A stretch of 16,958 nucleotides of DNA from UBA2128 sp964534955 (GCA_964534955.1 CAZHRR010000043.1:1-16958); one strand, 5' to 3'; shown: positions 1-8,117, numbered from the stretch's first letter. Translations and numbers: made by a program. The notes: a model not told the origin generated them from the letters alone.

Positions 1-50
1 CAGGCGGGGCGGACGGGGGTGAGTTTTATTATTTCATTTCCTGCCCGACT
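1..50. repeat. GC-rich repeat-like sequence at left edge, probably partial
   Basis: The first 19 bases are almost pure G/C and contain GGACGGG (11-17). CCTGCCCGACT follows at 40-50. Both words recur in the palindromic element at the other end of the window: GGACGGG at 16832-16838, and the 11-base block in reverse complement at 16848-16858. The element appears cut by the window start, so its boundaries are unknown. It may be a dispersed intergenic (REP-like) repeat; two partial matches are not enough to define a family. Confidence 0.35.
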
Positions 51-120
51 TGTTCGGTCTTACAGGGTAATTAGTGGAAGATGTACAATCCAATGTCAGA
101 ATTTGGGGTTCCAACTTTGG

Positions 121-151
121 TTGACTAATGCAATGACAGGTAGTAACTTAT
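121..151 (+). promoter_or_regulatory. Candidate promoter for the 201-2381 gene
   Basis: TTGACT at 121-126 is followed, 20 bases after its TTG, by TAACTTATG (144-152). This resembles the Bacteroidetes-type promoter (TTG, about 19-21 bases, TAnnTTTG), although the second element has one extra base. Read as an ordinary sigma-70 promoter, the -10 would be TAACTT, a poor match. The position, about 50 bases upstream of the first gene of a co-directional series, is sensible. The call rests on motif matching alone. Confidence 0.25.
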
Positions 152-155
152 GTTT

Positions 156-174
156 CCGGTTAAGAGGTAACCGG
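156..174 (+). promoter_or_regulatory. Perfect 7-bp inverted repeat in the leader of the first gene
   Basis: CCGGTTA (156-162) and TAACCGG (168-174) are exact reverse complements around the 5-base loop AGAGG. The structure lies 26 bases upstream of the ATG at 201 and just after the candidate promoter. It could be a repressor operator or a 5'-leader hairpin. The loop looks Shine-Dalgarno-like, but it is too far from the ATG to act as a normal ribosome-binding site. Confidence 0.4.
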
Positions 175-200
175 CCGAGGTAAACCAAAACAGATACTGT

Positions 201-2381
201 ATGTTTTCACATCAAAGTCAAATTACAGGATTACTGTCTCTACGGTTTATTCTTTACTCACTCTTAGGTATACTTTCAACGCTGATCTTCACCAGAACCT
301 CTGCCCAAACTGCAGAGGATGTTTTCGACAAATATACGTCTGTAGGACAGCTTGGGATGACCATCACAAACTTCGGTGTACTGGGTGAAGGATGGAATAA
401 CGCTGACCAGCCCTCCTGTAAGTATAAACAACATACTGAGATTCTTCGGGAACAGATAGAACACTTTTCCTTTGCAGGACTGTGGATCGGTGGTGTGGTA
501 AATAATGAACGGCGTGTTTCTACAGCTATTGTGGACGGTGTGTTTGAATCTGGGCAAGAAGGATTCGAGTTCTTTGCAAATTCTGATATCTCCATCTTGT
601 CCTCCATCTCCTCCACAGCGGAGGATTCCATGGCCCAGTATTTCTCTCCTTTTGCCGTTTCACATCAGGATTTTATCTCTGAATTCAAAGATTATGGAGA
701 CAATCCCGATGACGGTCAGGGAATTATCAATCACGTCCCCCTGGGTATCAGTGTCCATATGGAATCCTATGCCTGGAACTTCACCTTCGCCGATGCTTTC
801 GTCATTTTGAATTACACCATTCACAATGAATCCGAGGAGACAATCAACAATATCTATGCCGGTATATGGGCTGATGCGTCTGTAGCCAATATGAACTATA
901 CCAGCACTTATGAACCAGGCGGTGGTTTTACCTGGTATGATAATCTGGATGGTTTCGACGAATCGGCGGACGAAGCGGGCTACAACCGGGATATCGGCTA
1001 CCAATATGACTTGGATGGAGACGACGGTTGGGCACAATCGTACATTGGCATTACCATCCTGGGAGGATCGGTACCACGACCATACTGGGATACTTACTAC
1101 AATCAGTGGGTCTGGACCAGCAGCAATAACGACGATTACCCAGAGTACACTATGCCGCTCACAGATTATGACAGATACAATCAGCTTCACAGTTCCGTAC
1201 CTCCAGGGACAGGCGAACTGTATACCAATGAGGGCTATCCCGCAGTGGAAAATAGCTGGCTTTTCATGACCTCGGCAGGACCGTTTGGCAGTCAGCCCAC
1301 AGAAGCTGACTCTTCCGGCTGGGAGCTGCCGCCGGGTGATTCCTGCAACGTAGTGTTCGCCATAGCAACGGGTCTGTGGGCTGGCGGCGGAGATGACTCT
1401 CCGGCACGGCGTGCGAATTTACATACGAATGTCGATTGGGCTCAAAAGGCTTACAACGGGGAAGATAAAAACCGCAACAATATCCTCGACGAGGGAGAAG
1501 ACATTGACGAAGATGGTGAAATTGACCGCTATATTCTGCCCGAACCGCCGCCTGTCCCCAATATGACGGTGGATGTAGGTGATCAGATTGTGACTATCTA
1601 CTGGGATGACAATGCTGAGGACTTTATTGACCCCGTTAGCAGAGAGAAGGATTTTGAAGGATACAGGATTTGGGGCGCCAGGAAAACGTTTGGAGACGAA
1701 TCTGCTGAATTCACACTTCTGGCTGAGTTTGACAAGACGGACAGCGCGTCAGCCGACATCGGCTATAACACCGGCTTCGAAGCAGTGCAGATCATCAATA
1801 CTGAAGGCGAACCGGACAGTGTGGAGATTAATGACCGGTATTACCACTACAAATTCATAAATGAGGATGTAAAGAGCGGATGGCTTAATTACTATGCCGT
1901 TACTGCTTACGACCGGGGCGATCCCGATGCTAACCTGGAGAGCCTCGAGAGCTCCATCTATGCCAACCGGAAGTACGTATATCCCGGATCAAAAGCGATA
2001 GAGGATGATTGGTCTGATCCGCCCCGGGTTTACCCCAATCCCTACCACGGTCAGGCAGTATGGGAAGGGTACGGCAGCCGAGAACGGATGATCTGGTTTA
2101 CCAACCTACCCAACAAAGCTGAAATCCGTATCTTCACGTTAGCTGGAGATTTGGTGGATATTTTCAAACACGATGAAGCAACCTATGCAGGAGCTGATAT
2201 TCAGAACATTGACGAGAATAAGAATCCCCGCTTCAGCGGCGGAGAACACGCCTGGGATATGATTACCCGTCACGATCAGGCTGTCGCTACAGGACTGTAT
2301 CTCTTCACTGTAGAAAATCTGGATAAGCAAAGCTCATTGTACGGTAGTATAAAGGAAGGTAAATTTGTCATTATCAAGTAA
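201..2381 (+). CDS. Large secreted protein with EF-hand-like loop, FN3-like domain and T9SS-type C-terminal tail
   Basis: This 726-residue exported protein has unknown function. Residues 1-35 form a signal peptide with likely cleavage TSA|Q36. Residues 40-420 are a large, acidic, Trp/Tyr/Gly-rich region that resembles long secreted proteins of Marinimicrobia/KSB1-type genomes; I recognise no catalytic motif in it. Residues 422-433 (DKNRNNILDEGE) fit a canonical EF-hand calcium loop, with D1, N3, N5, D9 and E12, and a second acidic DxDxDG-like run follows. Residues 450-590 look fibronectin-III-like. Residues 605-726 start with VYPNPY and end in a Lys-terminated beta-rich tail, a variant T9SS sorting domain. 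The ATG is the only start that gives a complete signal peptide; GAGGT at 177-181 is too distant for a good ribosome-binding site. The next gene begins 16 bases downstream, so the two are probably cotranscribed. The reading frame is very likely real; the role is unknown, most likely a calcium-stabilised surface or secreted structural protein. Confidence 0.85.
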   Translation: MFSHQSQITGLLSLRFILYSLLGILSTLIFTRTSAQTAEDVFDKYTSVGQLGMTITNFGVLGEGWNNADQPSCKYKQHTEILREQIEHFSFAGLWIGGVVNNERRVSTAIVDGVFESGQEGFEFFANSDISILSSISSTAEDSMAQYFSPFAVSHQDFISEFKDYGDNPDDGQGIINHVPLGISVHMESYAWNFTFADAFVILNYTIHNESEETINNIYAGIWADASVANMNYTSTYEPGGGFTWYDNLDGFDESADEAGYNRDIGYQYDLDGDDGWAQSYIGITILGGSVPRPYWDTYYNQWVWTSSNNDDYPEYTMPLTDYDRYNQLHSSVPPGTGELYTNEGYPAVENSWLFMTSAGPFGSQPTEADSSGWELPPGDSCNVVFAIATGLWAGGGDDSPARRANLHTNVDWAQKAYNGEDKNRNNILDEGEDIDEDGEIDRYILPEPPPVPNMTVDVGDQIVTIYWDDNAEDFIDPVSREKDFEGYRIWGARKTFGDESAEFTLLAEFDKTDSASADIGYNTGFEAVQIINTEGEPDSVEINDRYYHYKFINEDVKSGWLNYYAVTAYDRGDPDANLESLESSIYANRKYVYPGSKAIEDDWSDPPRVYPNPYHGQAVWEGYGSRERMIWFTNLPNKAEIRIFTLAGDLVDIFKHDEATYAGADIQNIDENKNPRFSGGEHAWDMITRHDQAVATGLYLFTVENLDKQSSLYGSIKEGKFVIIK

Positions 2382-2386
2382 ACAAA

Positions 2387-2392
2387 AGGAGG
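2387..2392 (+). promoter_or_regulatory. Strong ribosome-binding site that fixes the start at 2398
   Basis: AGGAGG lies 5 bases before the ATG at 2398. The frame is open back to a TTG at 2365, inside the previous gene, but the perfect Shine-Dalgarno sequence and a clean signal peptide starting MKKLLMTM select 2398. Confidence 0.85.
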
Positions 2393-2397
2393 CAACC

Positions 2398-5300
2398 ATG
2401 AAGAAGTTATTAATGACTATGTTAGTCTGTGGAACGGCACTTTTCCCTCAGGAAACACTGTTTTTCTCCGAGTACATCGAAGGAAGCAGTAGTAATAAAG
2501 CTCTGGAAATCTATAATCCAACTTCAGGAACAGTAAATCTTGACGACTATATAATACGAACCAATTATAATGGAAATCCTTGGAGTGGTGTTTATCAGTT
2601 TCCCTCAGGAGCTACATTAGGAGCAGGCGCAGTATTTGTTGCAGCAGCCGATGGTGCCGATGATGCCATTATAGCTGTAGCTGATTCCGTTTATGTATAT
2701 GGTACTGGTGGTTATATAACTGCATTCAATGGTGATGATGTTCGAGCCTTATGTAAAATTGTTGGTACGGATACAACTATCATTGACATTATTGGGCTGT
2801 ATGATCTTGTTGATCCCGGTTCAGGTTGGGATGTTGCTGGTGTTGACGATGCTACAAAAGATCATACCTTGGTAAGAAAGGCTTCTATAACAACTGGGAA
2901 TACTGATTGGAATGCCTCCGCTGGAACGAATGCTGATGATTCTGAATGGATTGTATACGACCAGAACACTTTCGATTATCTTGGTTCTCATCCGCATACA
3001 GAGGAAACACTGTTTTTCTCCGAGTACATCGAAGGAAGCAGTAGTAATAAAGCTCTGGAAATCTATAATCCAACTTCAGGAACAGTAAATCTTGACGACT
3101 ATATAATACGAACCAATTATAATGGAAATCCTTGGAGTGGTGTTTATCAGTTTCCCTCAGGAGCTACATTAGGAGCAGGCGCAGTATTTGTTGCAGCAGC
3201 CGATGGTGCCGATGATGCCATTATAGCTGTAGCTGATTCCGTTTATGTATATGGTACTGGTGGTTATATAACTGCATTCAATGGTGATGATGTTCGAGCC
3301 TTATGTAAAATTGTTGGTACGGATACAACTATCATTGACATTATTGGGCTGTATGATCTTGTTGATCCCGGTTCAGGTTGGGATGTTGCTGGTGTTGACG
3401 ATGCTACAAAAGATCATACCTTGGTAAGAAAGGCTTCTATAACAACTGGGAATACTGATTGGAATGCCTCCGCTGGAACGAATGCTGATGATTCTGAATG
3501 GATTGTATACGACCAGAACACTTTCGATTATCTTGGTTCTCACCCGCATACAGAGGATCTAACATTTCCTACGCTGGTATCCTTTGATTACTCTCCAACC
3601 TTCCCAGATACTAATCAAGACGTCAGCGTAACTGTTGGTGCTTATGACAATGAAGTAGGCTTGGTAGTGGATCTTTATTCAGCGGTTGATGGAGGTGGAT
3701 ATGCCTTCGAAACGATGACTGATAACGGAGATTCGACTTACTCCGGGACACTTGCCGGACAAGCTGATGGTGTCACCACTTCCTTTTTTGCCCTTCTAAC
3801 TGATGGCGCCGACAATCAAGTCTCTTCGGATACTTTCAGCGTCACTTTCACAATTCAGGGTGCCCTTGTTGCGATTGCTGATATTCAAGATACTACCGGC
3901 ACTGGTTCGGATGAATCGGTATTGAACGGACAGGAAGTAACTATCAGCGCAATTGTGACAGCTGAATTCTGGGGTAGCAGCAGTAATCGATATATTTTTG
4001 TACAGGACGCTACTGGTCCCTGGAATGGGATTCTGGTTTTTGAATACGGTGGCTGGGATAATTTTGATTTTCAATCTGCCACCGGAGTAGTCCACTCTGT
4101 CGCCGAAGGCGATAGTGTAAACATCACCGGTACTGTTGACGAATACTATGGTATGACCGAGCTCACAGACGTTACTGAATTTATTATTCACGGTGAGGCT
4201 GTCAATATGATTGGACCGGCTGCAGTTACTCCGGGTCAAATCATGACTGAGGGTACTGATGCTGAAGCCTATGAAGGTTGTCTGGTCGAAGTTCAGACTG
4301 TAACCGTGGACAATCCCGATCTTGGTAATGGTGAATGGTCAATCACTGATGGTACCAACTCCGTCCGTGCGGATGATCGCTGGGATTATTACTACTGGCC
4401 GGAGGCAAGTCAGGAGTTAGCTGAGGTTGTAGGTGTTCTGGACTATACATATAGCAATTACAAAATCCAGCCTCGTCTTGCCCGGGATGTTGTAGAAGAC
4501 GGCACTGCTCGTATTCAGCGCATTCAGCAGGTACTTTACAGTGACTTGATTAAAGCCGGAGAGGATGAAATTTCAGATATGTCTTACATGTTTGAGGATA
4601 CAGTTACTATCGAAGGTATCGTTACCATGCCTACCGGACTCAGCTACGCAGGTGCTGGTGTGAAGTTCATATTCGAGGACGAACATGGCGGTCCCTGGAG
4701 CGCCATTCTCTCTTACGACCCGGATAGTTCAGCTTTCCCTGTACTCTACGAAGGCGACAAAGTGCGGGCCACAGGCTACGTCTTCGAGTACTCCACCGGA
4801 CCAGCCAATATGACGGAATTGTTTGTCACTGAACCGGTAGAGATTGTTGATGTGGGTGTAGATCAACCCGCAGTTGATACGGTTGCCACAGGTGACCTCC
4901 GCTGGCCCACAGAAGCTGAGCCGTGGGGCAACGTCATGGTACGTGTTGCTGATGTTACCGTCATGGAAAATGATCTCCCCTATGGTGAGTGGTCAGTGGA
5001 TGACGGTTCAGGTGGTGTAAACATTGATGACGACTCCGACTCTATAGCGGTCTGGCAGGAAGAAAACGGTCGCCCACCGGAAGGGACCTTTATCCAGTCC
5101 ATTCGTGGATGGGTTTATCATCACTACGGCAGCTATGTTGACTCTACTGCTTACAAGCTGGAGCCATTGTACGTCTCTGATATCGAGTTCGGAGCTGGTC
5201 CACCCAATATTCAGGACGTGGGCAGAGCCCCGTGCGTACCGGGACCCGCTGACGATGTAGTTGTGGGCTGCGAGATCAGTGATAACTCCATCGTTGCTAG

Positions 5301-6486
5301 CGCTGAGATCATGTACAGTGTGGACGGCAGCGCCTACAGTTCCGCCGCAATGAACAATATAAGCGGTACATCTTGGGAAGGTACCATCCCGGCTACTGGA
5401 GTCGATGGCGCCAAGGTGGACTACTATATTATCGCCACCGATGACGGCGAAGGTCAGGATGAGCCAAAGAGCAGTACTTATCCCACAGATATTGAACAGC
5501 TCCAGTTAGGCTACACAACGCAATCGGGTGACTTGGCTATTAGTGATGTCCAATTCACGGAGTGGCCTATGGGTGACTCACCGTACAACGGCTGTGAAGT
5601 TACTGTCACAGGAATCGTTACCGGAGATACGGCCCAGTACTACTCGTTCTACTTCCAAGACACCTACACTATCCAGAGTGAAGATGGTCCATGGAACGGT
5701 GTCATCTTTGCGGGTTGGGATGGAAGCCAGCTGACCCGCGGAGATGAAGTAACTATCACCGGTACCGTAGAGGAGTATGACAATGCTGATCCTTATGGAC
5801 ATTACCAGTGGGATAACAACACAAAGGTAATCGGCGTATCTGATGTAGTTGTTAATAGTACCGGCAACAGTGTAGCGCCTATGCAGGTCAGCACTGCAGA
5901 TCTAGCACAAGATGCTGAGGAAGTGGAATCATACGAAGGGTGTCTGGTCACTCTTTCCAATGTCACCGTCACAGCTTTGAACTCCTATGACTGGAGTGTT
6001 GTTGATGAGTCCGGTATTGCCTGTCTCATTGACGATGATATGGCCAATGAAGCTGCTGATGCTTTCCTTGGTGCACTGGAAGAAGGACAATCCCTCTCCA
6101 CGGTCTCTGGTATCTTCGTCTTCAGTTTCGGTACATACAAGATCGAGGTACGGGATATGGCGGACTTGGGTGAAGTAGGTATTGGGGACAATGTGGATGT
6201 GCAGCCGTATACTTACAAGCTGTACCCCAACTTCCCGAATCCGTTCAACCCTGAGACACGTATCCGGTTTGAGATTCCAGAACGTGAACGGGTGAAGGTG
6301 ATCATTTATGATATTCTCGGGCATCACGTACGAACACTGACAAATCGTGATTACGATCGCGGTTATCATGTTCTGAATTGGGATGGCCGAAACGATGGTG
6401 GTGCACTGGTCAGTTCCGGCGTTTACGTCTGCCGTATCAAATCCGGAAAGTTCATTGATCATCATAAAATGACGCTCGTACGATAA
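2398..6486 (+). CDS. Giant secreted lamin-tail / OB-fold repeat protein with T9SS type A sorting domain
   Basis: The product has 1362 residues. A short signal peptide (about 1-17, ending ALFPQ) is followed at once by two identical lamin-tail domains (19-202 and 203-386) encoded by a 552-bp tandem duplication. They are of the type that heads ExeM/NucH extracellular nucleases, with an N-terminal FFSEYIEGSSSNKALEIYN block and a C-terminal DSEWIVYDQNTFDYLGSH block. Next come an Ig-like domain (about 387-488), OB-fold-like modules at about 489-700, 702-934 and 1041-1262, and a second Ig-like domain (about 935-1040) before the last module. Each OB module has a GPWNG/GPWSA strand, a GDxVxxTGxVxEY strand and a second half with a (G)EWSVxD-like motif. 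The tail from Y1276 (YPNFPNPFNPE) to the C-terminus is a classical T9SS type A sorting domain ending in MTLVR. No EEP catalytic motif (GDFN, SDHLP) is present, so this is an ExeM-like scaffold without the nuclease domain. It probably binds ligand or nucleic acid at the cell surface. A strong terminator follows. Confidence 0.88.
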   Translation: MKKLLMTMLVCGTALFPQETLFFSEYIEGSSSNKALEIYNPTSGTVNLDDYIIRTNYNGNPWSGVYQFPSGATLGAGAVFVAAADGADDAIIAVADSVYVYGTGGYITAFNGDDVRALCKIVGTDTTIIDIIGLYDLVDPGSGWDVAGVDDATKDHTLVRKASITTGNTDWNASAGTNADDSEWIVYDQNTFDYLGSHPHTEETLFFSEYIEGSSSNKALEIYNPTSGTVNLDDYIIRTNYNGNPWSGVYQFPSGATLGAGAVFVAAADGADDAIIAVADSVYVYGTGGYITAFNGDDVRALCKIVGTDTTIIDIIGLYDLVDPGSGWDVAGVDDATKDHTLVRKASITTGNTDWNASAGTNADDSEWIVYDQNTFDYLGSHPHTEDLTFPTLVSFDYSPTFPDTNQDVSVTVGAYDNEVGLVVDLYSAVDGGGYAFETMTDNGDSTYSGTLAGQADGVTTSFFALLTDGADNQVSSDTFSVTFTIQGALVAIADIQDTTGTGSDESVLNGQEVTISAIVTAEFWGSSSNRYIFVQDATGPWNGILVFEYGGWDNFDFQSATGVVHSVAEGDSVNITGTVDEYYGMTELTDVTEFIIHGEAVNMIGPAAVTPGQIMTEGTDAEAYEGCLVEVQTVTVDNPDLGNGEWSITDGTNSVRADDRWDYYYWPEASQELAEVVGVLDYTYSNYKIQPRLARDVVEDGTARIQRIQQVLYSDLIKAGEDEISDMSYMFEDTVTIEGIVTMPTGLSYAGAGVKFIFEDEHGGPWSAILSYDPDSSAFPVLYEGDKVRATGYVFEYSTGPANMTELFVTEPVEIVDVGVDQPAVDTVATGDLRWPTEAEPWGNVMVRVADVTVMENDLPYGEWSVDDGSGGVNIDDDSDSIAVWQEENGRPPEGTFIQSIRGWVYHHYGSYVDSTAYKLEPLYVSDIEFGAGPPNIQDVGRAPCVPGPADDVVVGCEISDNSIVASAEIMYSVDGSAYSSAAMNNISGTSWEGTIPATGVDGAKVDYYIIATDDGEGQDEPKSSTYPTDIEQLQLGYTTQSGDLAISDVQFTEWPMGDSPYNGCEVTVTGIVTGDTAQYYSFYFQDTYTIQSEDGPWNGVIFAGWDGSQLTRGDEVTITGTVEEYDNADPYGHYQWDNNTKVIGVSDVVVNSTGNSVAPMQVSTADLAQDAEEVESYEGCLVTLSNVTVTALNSYDWSVVDESGIACLIDDDMANEAADAFLGALEEGQSLSTVSGIFVFSFGTYKIEVRDMADLGEVGIGDNVDVQPYTYKLYPNFPNPFNPETRIRFEIPERERVKVIIYDILGHHVRTLTNRDYDRGYHVLNWDGRNDGGALVSSGVYVCRIKSGKFIDHHKMTLVR
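2450..3001 (+). repeat. 552-bp tandem repeat, copy 1 (lamin-tail domain)
   Basis: Aligning this segment with 3002-3553 by eye gives one difference: T at 2991 against C at 3543, both in a His codon. The period is 552 bases, exactly 184 codons, so the duplication keeps the reading frame. Identity runs on only four bases past copy 2 (to 3557), which places the junction precisely. A hand count gives about 41% GC over 2461-3000, well below the 57-65% of sampled lines later in the same gene. Confidence 0.97.
3002..3553 (+). repeat. 552-bp tandem repeat, copy 2 (lamin-tail domain)
   Basis: This second copy directly abuts copy 1 and encodes an identical protein sequence. There is no linker: the HTE end of copy 1 runs into the ETLFFSEY start of copy 2. 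After copy 2 the protein continues as HTEDLTFPTLV into an Ig-like domain. One silent difference from copy 1 implies a very recent duplication, gene conversion, or an assembly artefact. Confidence 0.97.
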
Positions 6487-6496
6487 CAATAAGCTG

Positions 6497-6534
6497 AAAA
6501 GGGCCCGGTTTATTCCGGGCCCTTTTTTTCTTTT
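6497..6534 (+). terminator. Strong intrinsic (Rho-independent) terminator
   Basis: GGGCCCGG (6501-6508), loop TTTATT, CCGGGCCC (6515-6522), then TTTTTTTCTTTT. The flanking AAAA (6497-6500) can pair with the first T residues and lengthen the stem to 12 bp. It lies 10 bases after the stop codon of the giant gene and ends only 8 bases before the next start codon at 6543. Confidence 0.93.
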
Positions 6535-6542
6535 CCTCACAG

Positions 6543-8117
6543 TTGAAGAACAATAGTTACCTTCTCATTCTACTGGCTCTGATAGCCGGGTGTTCGCTAT
6601 GGGAATACGAAGATCCGTCTGCCACTATAGAGAATCAGGCGCCGGAAACCTATCTATCGCTCATCGCCAGTGATACCCTCTATTTAGCCGTTCTGGACGG
6701 GGACTCGCTCTGGGCCGCCATCGATTCCGTCAGCTACGATACTGCAACTCAGACATTTGACACAACGTGGAACTACCTGACAGAAGAACCAGATTCAAGC
6801 GTTAATTGGATCGCTATAGGCAATGCCTTCGAAACGATCACAACGAGCCGGCAGGAGCTCTACTGGTGGGGCGAAGACGCAGACGGGTATGTAGTAGGTT
6901 ATCGCTATCGGTGGGGAGAGAACTATCCGTGGACTTACACAACCGCCGAGTCGTCATTGTTTTACATCCCCATTACCACCGATCTGGACGTCTTCAGTTT
7001 CGAGGTAGCTGCTGTGGATGACGATAGTTTAGCTGATGAAACTCCAGCCAACCTGGTGCTCCCCATCCAAAACTCATCTCCCTTCATCAGCTTCCGTTAC
7101 AGAAGCAATCCACTAACCGGCGACCTCCCAACGGACACCAGTTTCACCTTCCCTACCAGAACCTTCATATGGGATGTGGAAGATCAGGATGGTATCGAGA
7201 CCATCACCACAGTTTATTATGCCTTGGATGATACCTGTGATACCTGTTGGAGTGAATTGGATGCCGCCGCTTACTCCAGTGTCACGCTGACGGATCTTGA
7301 GCCTGGGTTTCACTCTTTCTACCTGAAGGTCAGGGATATCGCCGGGGCAGAAAGTGAAACGATCGTTTTCCCCGATATTGATGATCCTGCTACTGTTAAC
7401 TACTGGAAGGTTATGCCCGTACAGGGTGACGTTCTGCTTGTAGACGATTTTCCTCAGGACAGCCAGAACAAGGCACAGAATTGGTACCGGACGGTTCTCG
7501 ATTCTCTGCTGGATAGTGACGGATTTTCGGTCTGGGAGATAGGTGAAGAACTGCCGTATTCTACTTCTGATCTCAACGCAAACCTGAATTACTTTAAAAC
7601 CGTCATCTGGTACTCGGCTTATACAGGAAAGGAGACTTATGATGAAGCCGGCTCCAGCATCTATACATTTCTCTCCGGTGGTGGAAACATATTTTTAAAC
7701 ACGCCAGAATTGAAGGACACCTCATTTGTCTGGTTCCCAATCGATTCGACATTTGTCCTCAATCCGTCCGGCAGACTACTAACCGGAAGAGTGCTGGTAT
7801 CGCAGATTGATTCAACTATGAACCTGGAGGTCTCCAGGCTCATAGCAATCCGTGTAAAAGGTTACGAGAACAACGAAGACGACCATCCATACTTTCAGAG
7901 TCTATACCGTTTACAGGAGCCGGGAAGCGGAGACGAATGGGATGGGACACCAAACGTCTGTGGACTTTATCAATTCGAAGTGGGCGTTGGCCAACTCTCA
8001 GGCAAAGCAGTACTGATGACCATACCTATGCATAACGGCTCCAATCCAGCGCTGGAAGGCTACGGCTCCGCAAGTAAGTTTATCGGCTATCTGCTGGAGG
8101 AGGAATTCGTACCTTGA
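6543..8117 (+). CDS. Lipoprotein with Ig/FN3-like domains and a glutamine-amidotransferase-like (ThuA-like) domain
   Basis: The product has 524 residues. The N-terminus is a lipoprotein signal with lipobox IAGC and lipidated Cys17. Residues about 80-180 and 185-285 look like Ig/FN3-type beta domains, with phrases such as WWGEDADGYVVGYRYRWG and WDVEDQDGIETITTVYYALD; the second has a CxxC pair (C232, C235). Residues about 293-415 (GDVLLVDDF, FKTVIWYSAY, FLSGGGNIFLNTP) match the alternating strand/helix pattern of class I glutamine-amidotransferase-like or ThuA-like folds. I see no convincing Cys-His-Glu catalytic triad, so it is probably a binding domain. The start is TTG with no clear Shine-Dalgarno sequence, but it is the only start that gives an intact lipoprotein signal. 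It overlaps the TonB-dependent receptor gene by 4 bases (TTGA) and heads a tightly coupled four-gene block. It may be the surface lipoprotein partner of that receptor, in the manner of SusD but without SusD homology; that role is an inference. Confidence 0.85.
   Translation: MKNNSYLLILLALIAGCSLWEYEDPSATIENQAPETYLSLIASDTLYLAVLDGDSLWAAIDSVSYDTATQTFDTTWNYLTEEPDSSVNWIAIGNAFETITTSRQELYWWGEDADGYVVGYRYRWGENYPWTYTTAESSLFYIPITTDLDVFSFEVAAVDDDSLADETPANLVLPIQNSSPFISFRYRSNPLTGDLPTDTSFTFPTRTFIWDVEDQDGIETITTVYYALDDTCDTCWSELDAAAYSSVTLTDLEPGFHSFYLKVRDIAGAESETIVFPDIDDPATVNYWKVMPVQGDVLLVDDFPQDSQNKAQNWYRTVLDSLLDSDGFSVWEIGEELPYSTSDLNANLNYFKTVIWYSAYTGKETYDEAGSSIYTFLSGGGNIFLNTPELKDTSFVWFPIDSTFVLNPSGRLLTGRVLVSQIDSTMNLEVSRLIAIRVKGYENNEDDHPYFQSLYRLQEPGSGDEWDGTPNVCGLYQFEVGVGQLSGKAVLMTIPMHNGSNPALEGYGSASKFIGYLLEEEFVP
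8096..8104 (+). promoter_or_regulatory. Ribosome-binding site for the TonB-dependent receptor
   Basis: GGAGGAGGA lies within the end of the preceding lipoprotein gene and 9 bases before the TTG at 8114. It supports that unusual start codon and the reading of TTGA as overlapping start and stop. Confidence 0.75.

Noticed and set aside
660..1190. A 176-codon minus-strand open frame opposite the first gene
   Set aside because: It is a shadow frame whose translation is rich in Ile/Val from reverse-complemented Asp/Asn/Tyr codons. There is no start signal or family resemblance.
2365..2397. An upstream TTG start extending the giant gene by 11 residues
   Set aside because: It lies inside the previous gene, has no good ribosome-binding site and would add a charged stretch before the signal peptide. 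AGGAGG before 2398 settles the start.
2450..3553. The 552-bp direct repeats as an insertion sequence, CRISPR or transposon
   Set aside because: The copies are in-frame protein-domain coding sequence, contain no transposase or terminal inverted repeats, and have no spacers.
5929..6540. A 203-codon open frame on the minus strand opposite the end of the giant gene
   Set aside because: It runs antisense through the OB-fold and T9SS-domain coding sequence and across the terminator, and its translation has no recognisable domain or ribosome-binding site.
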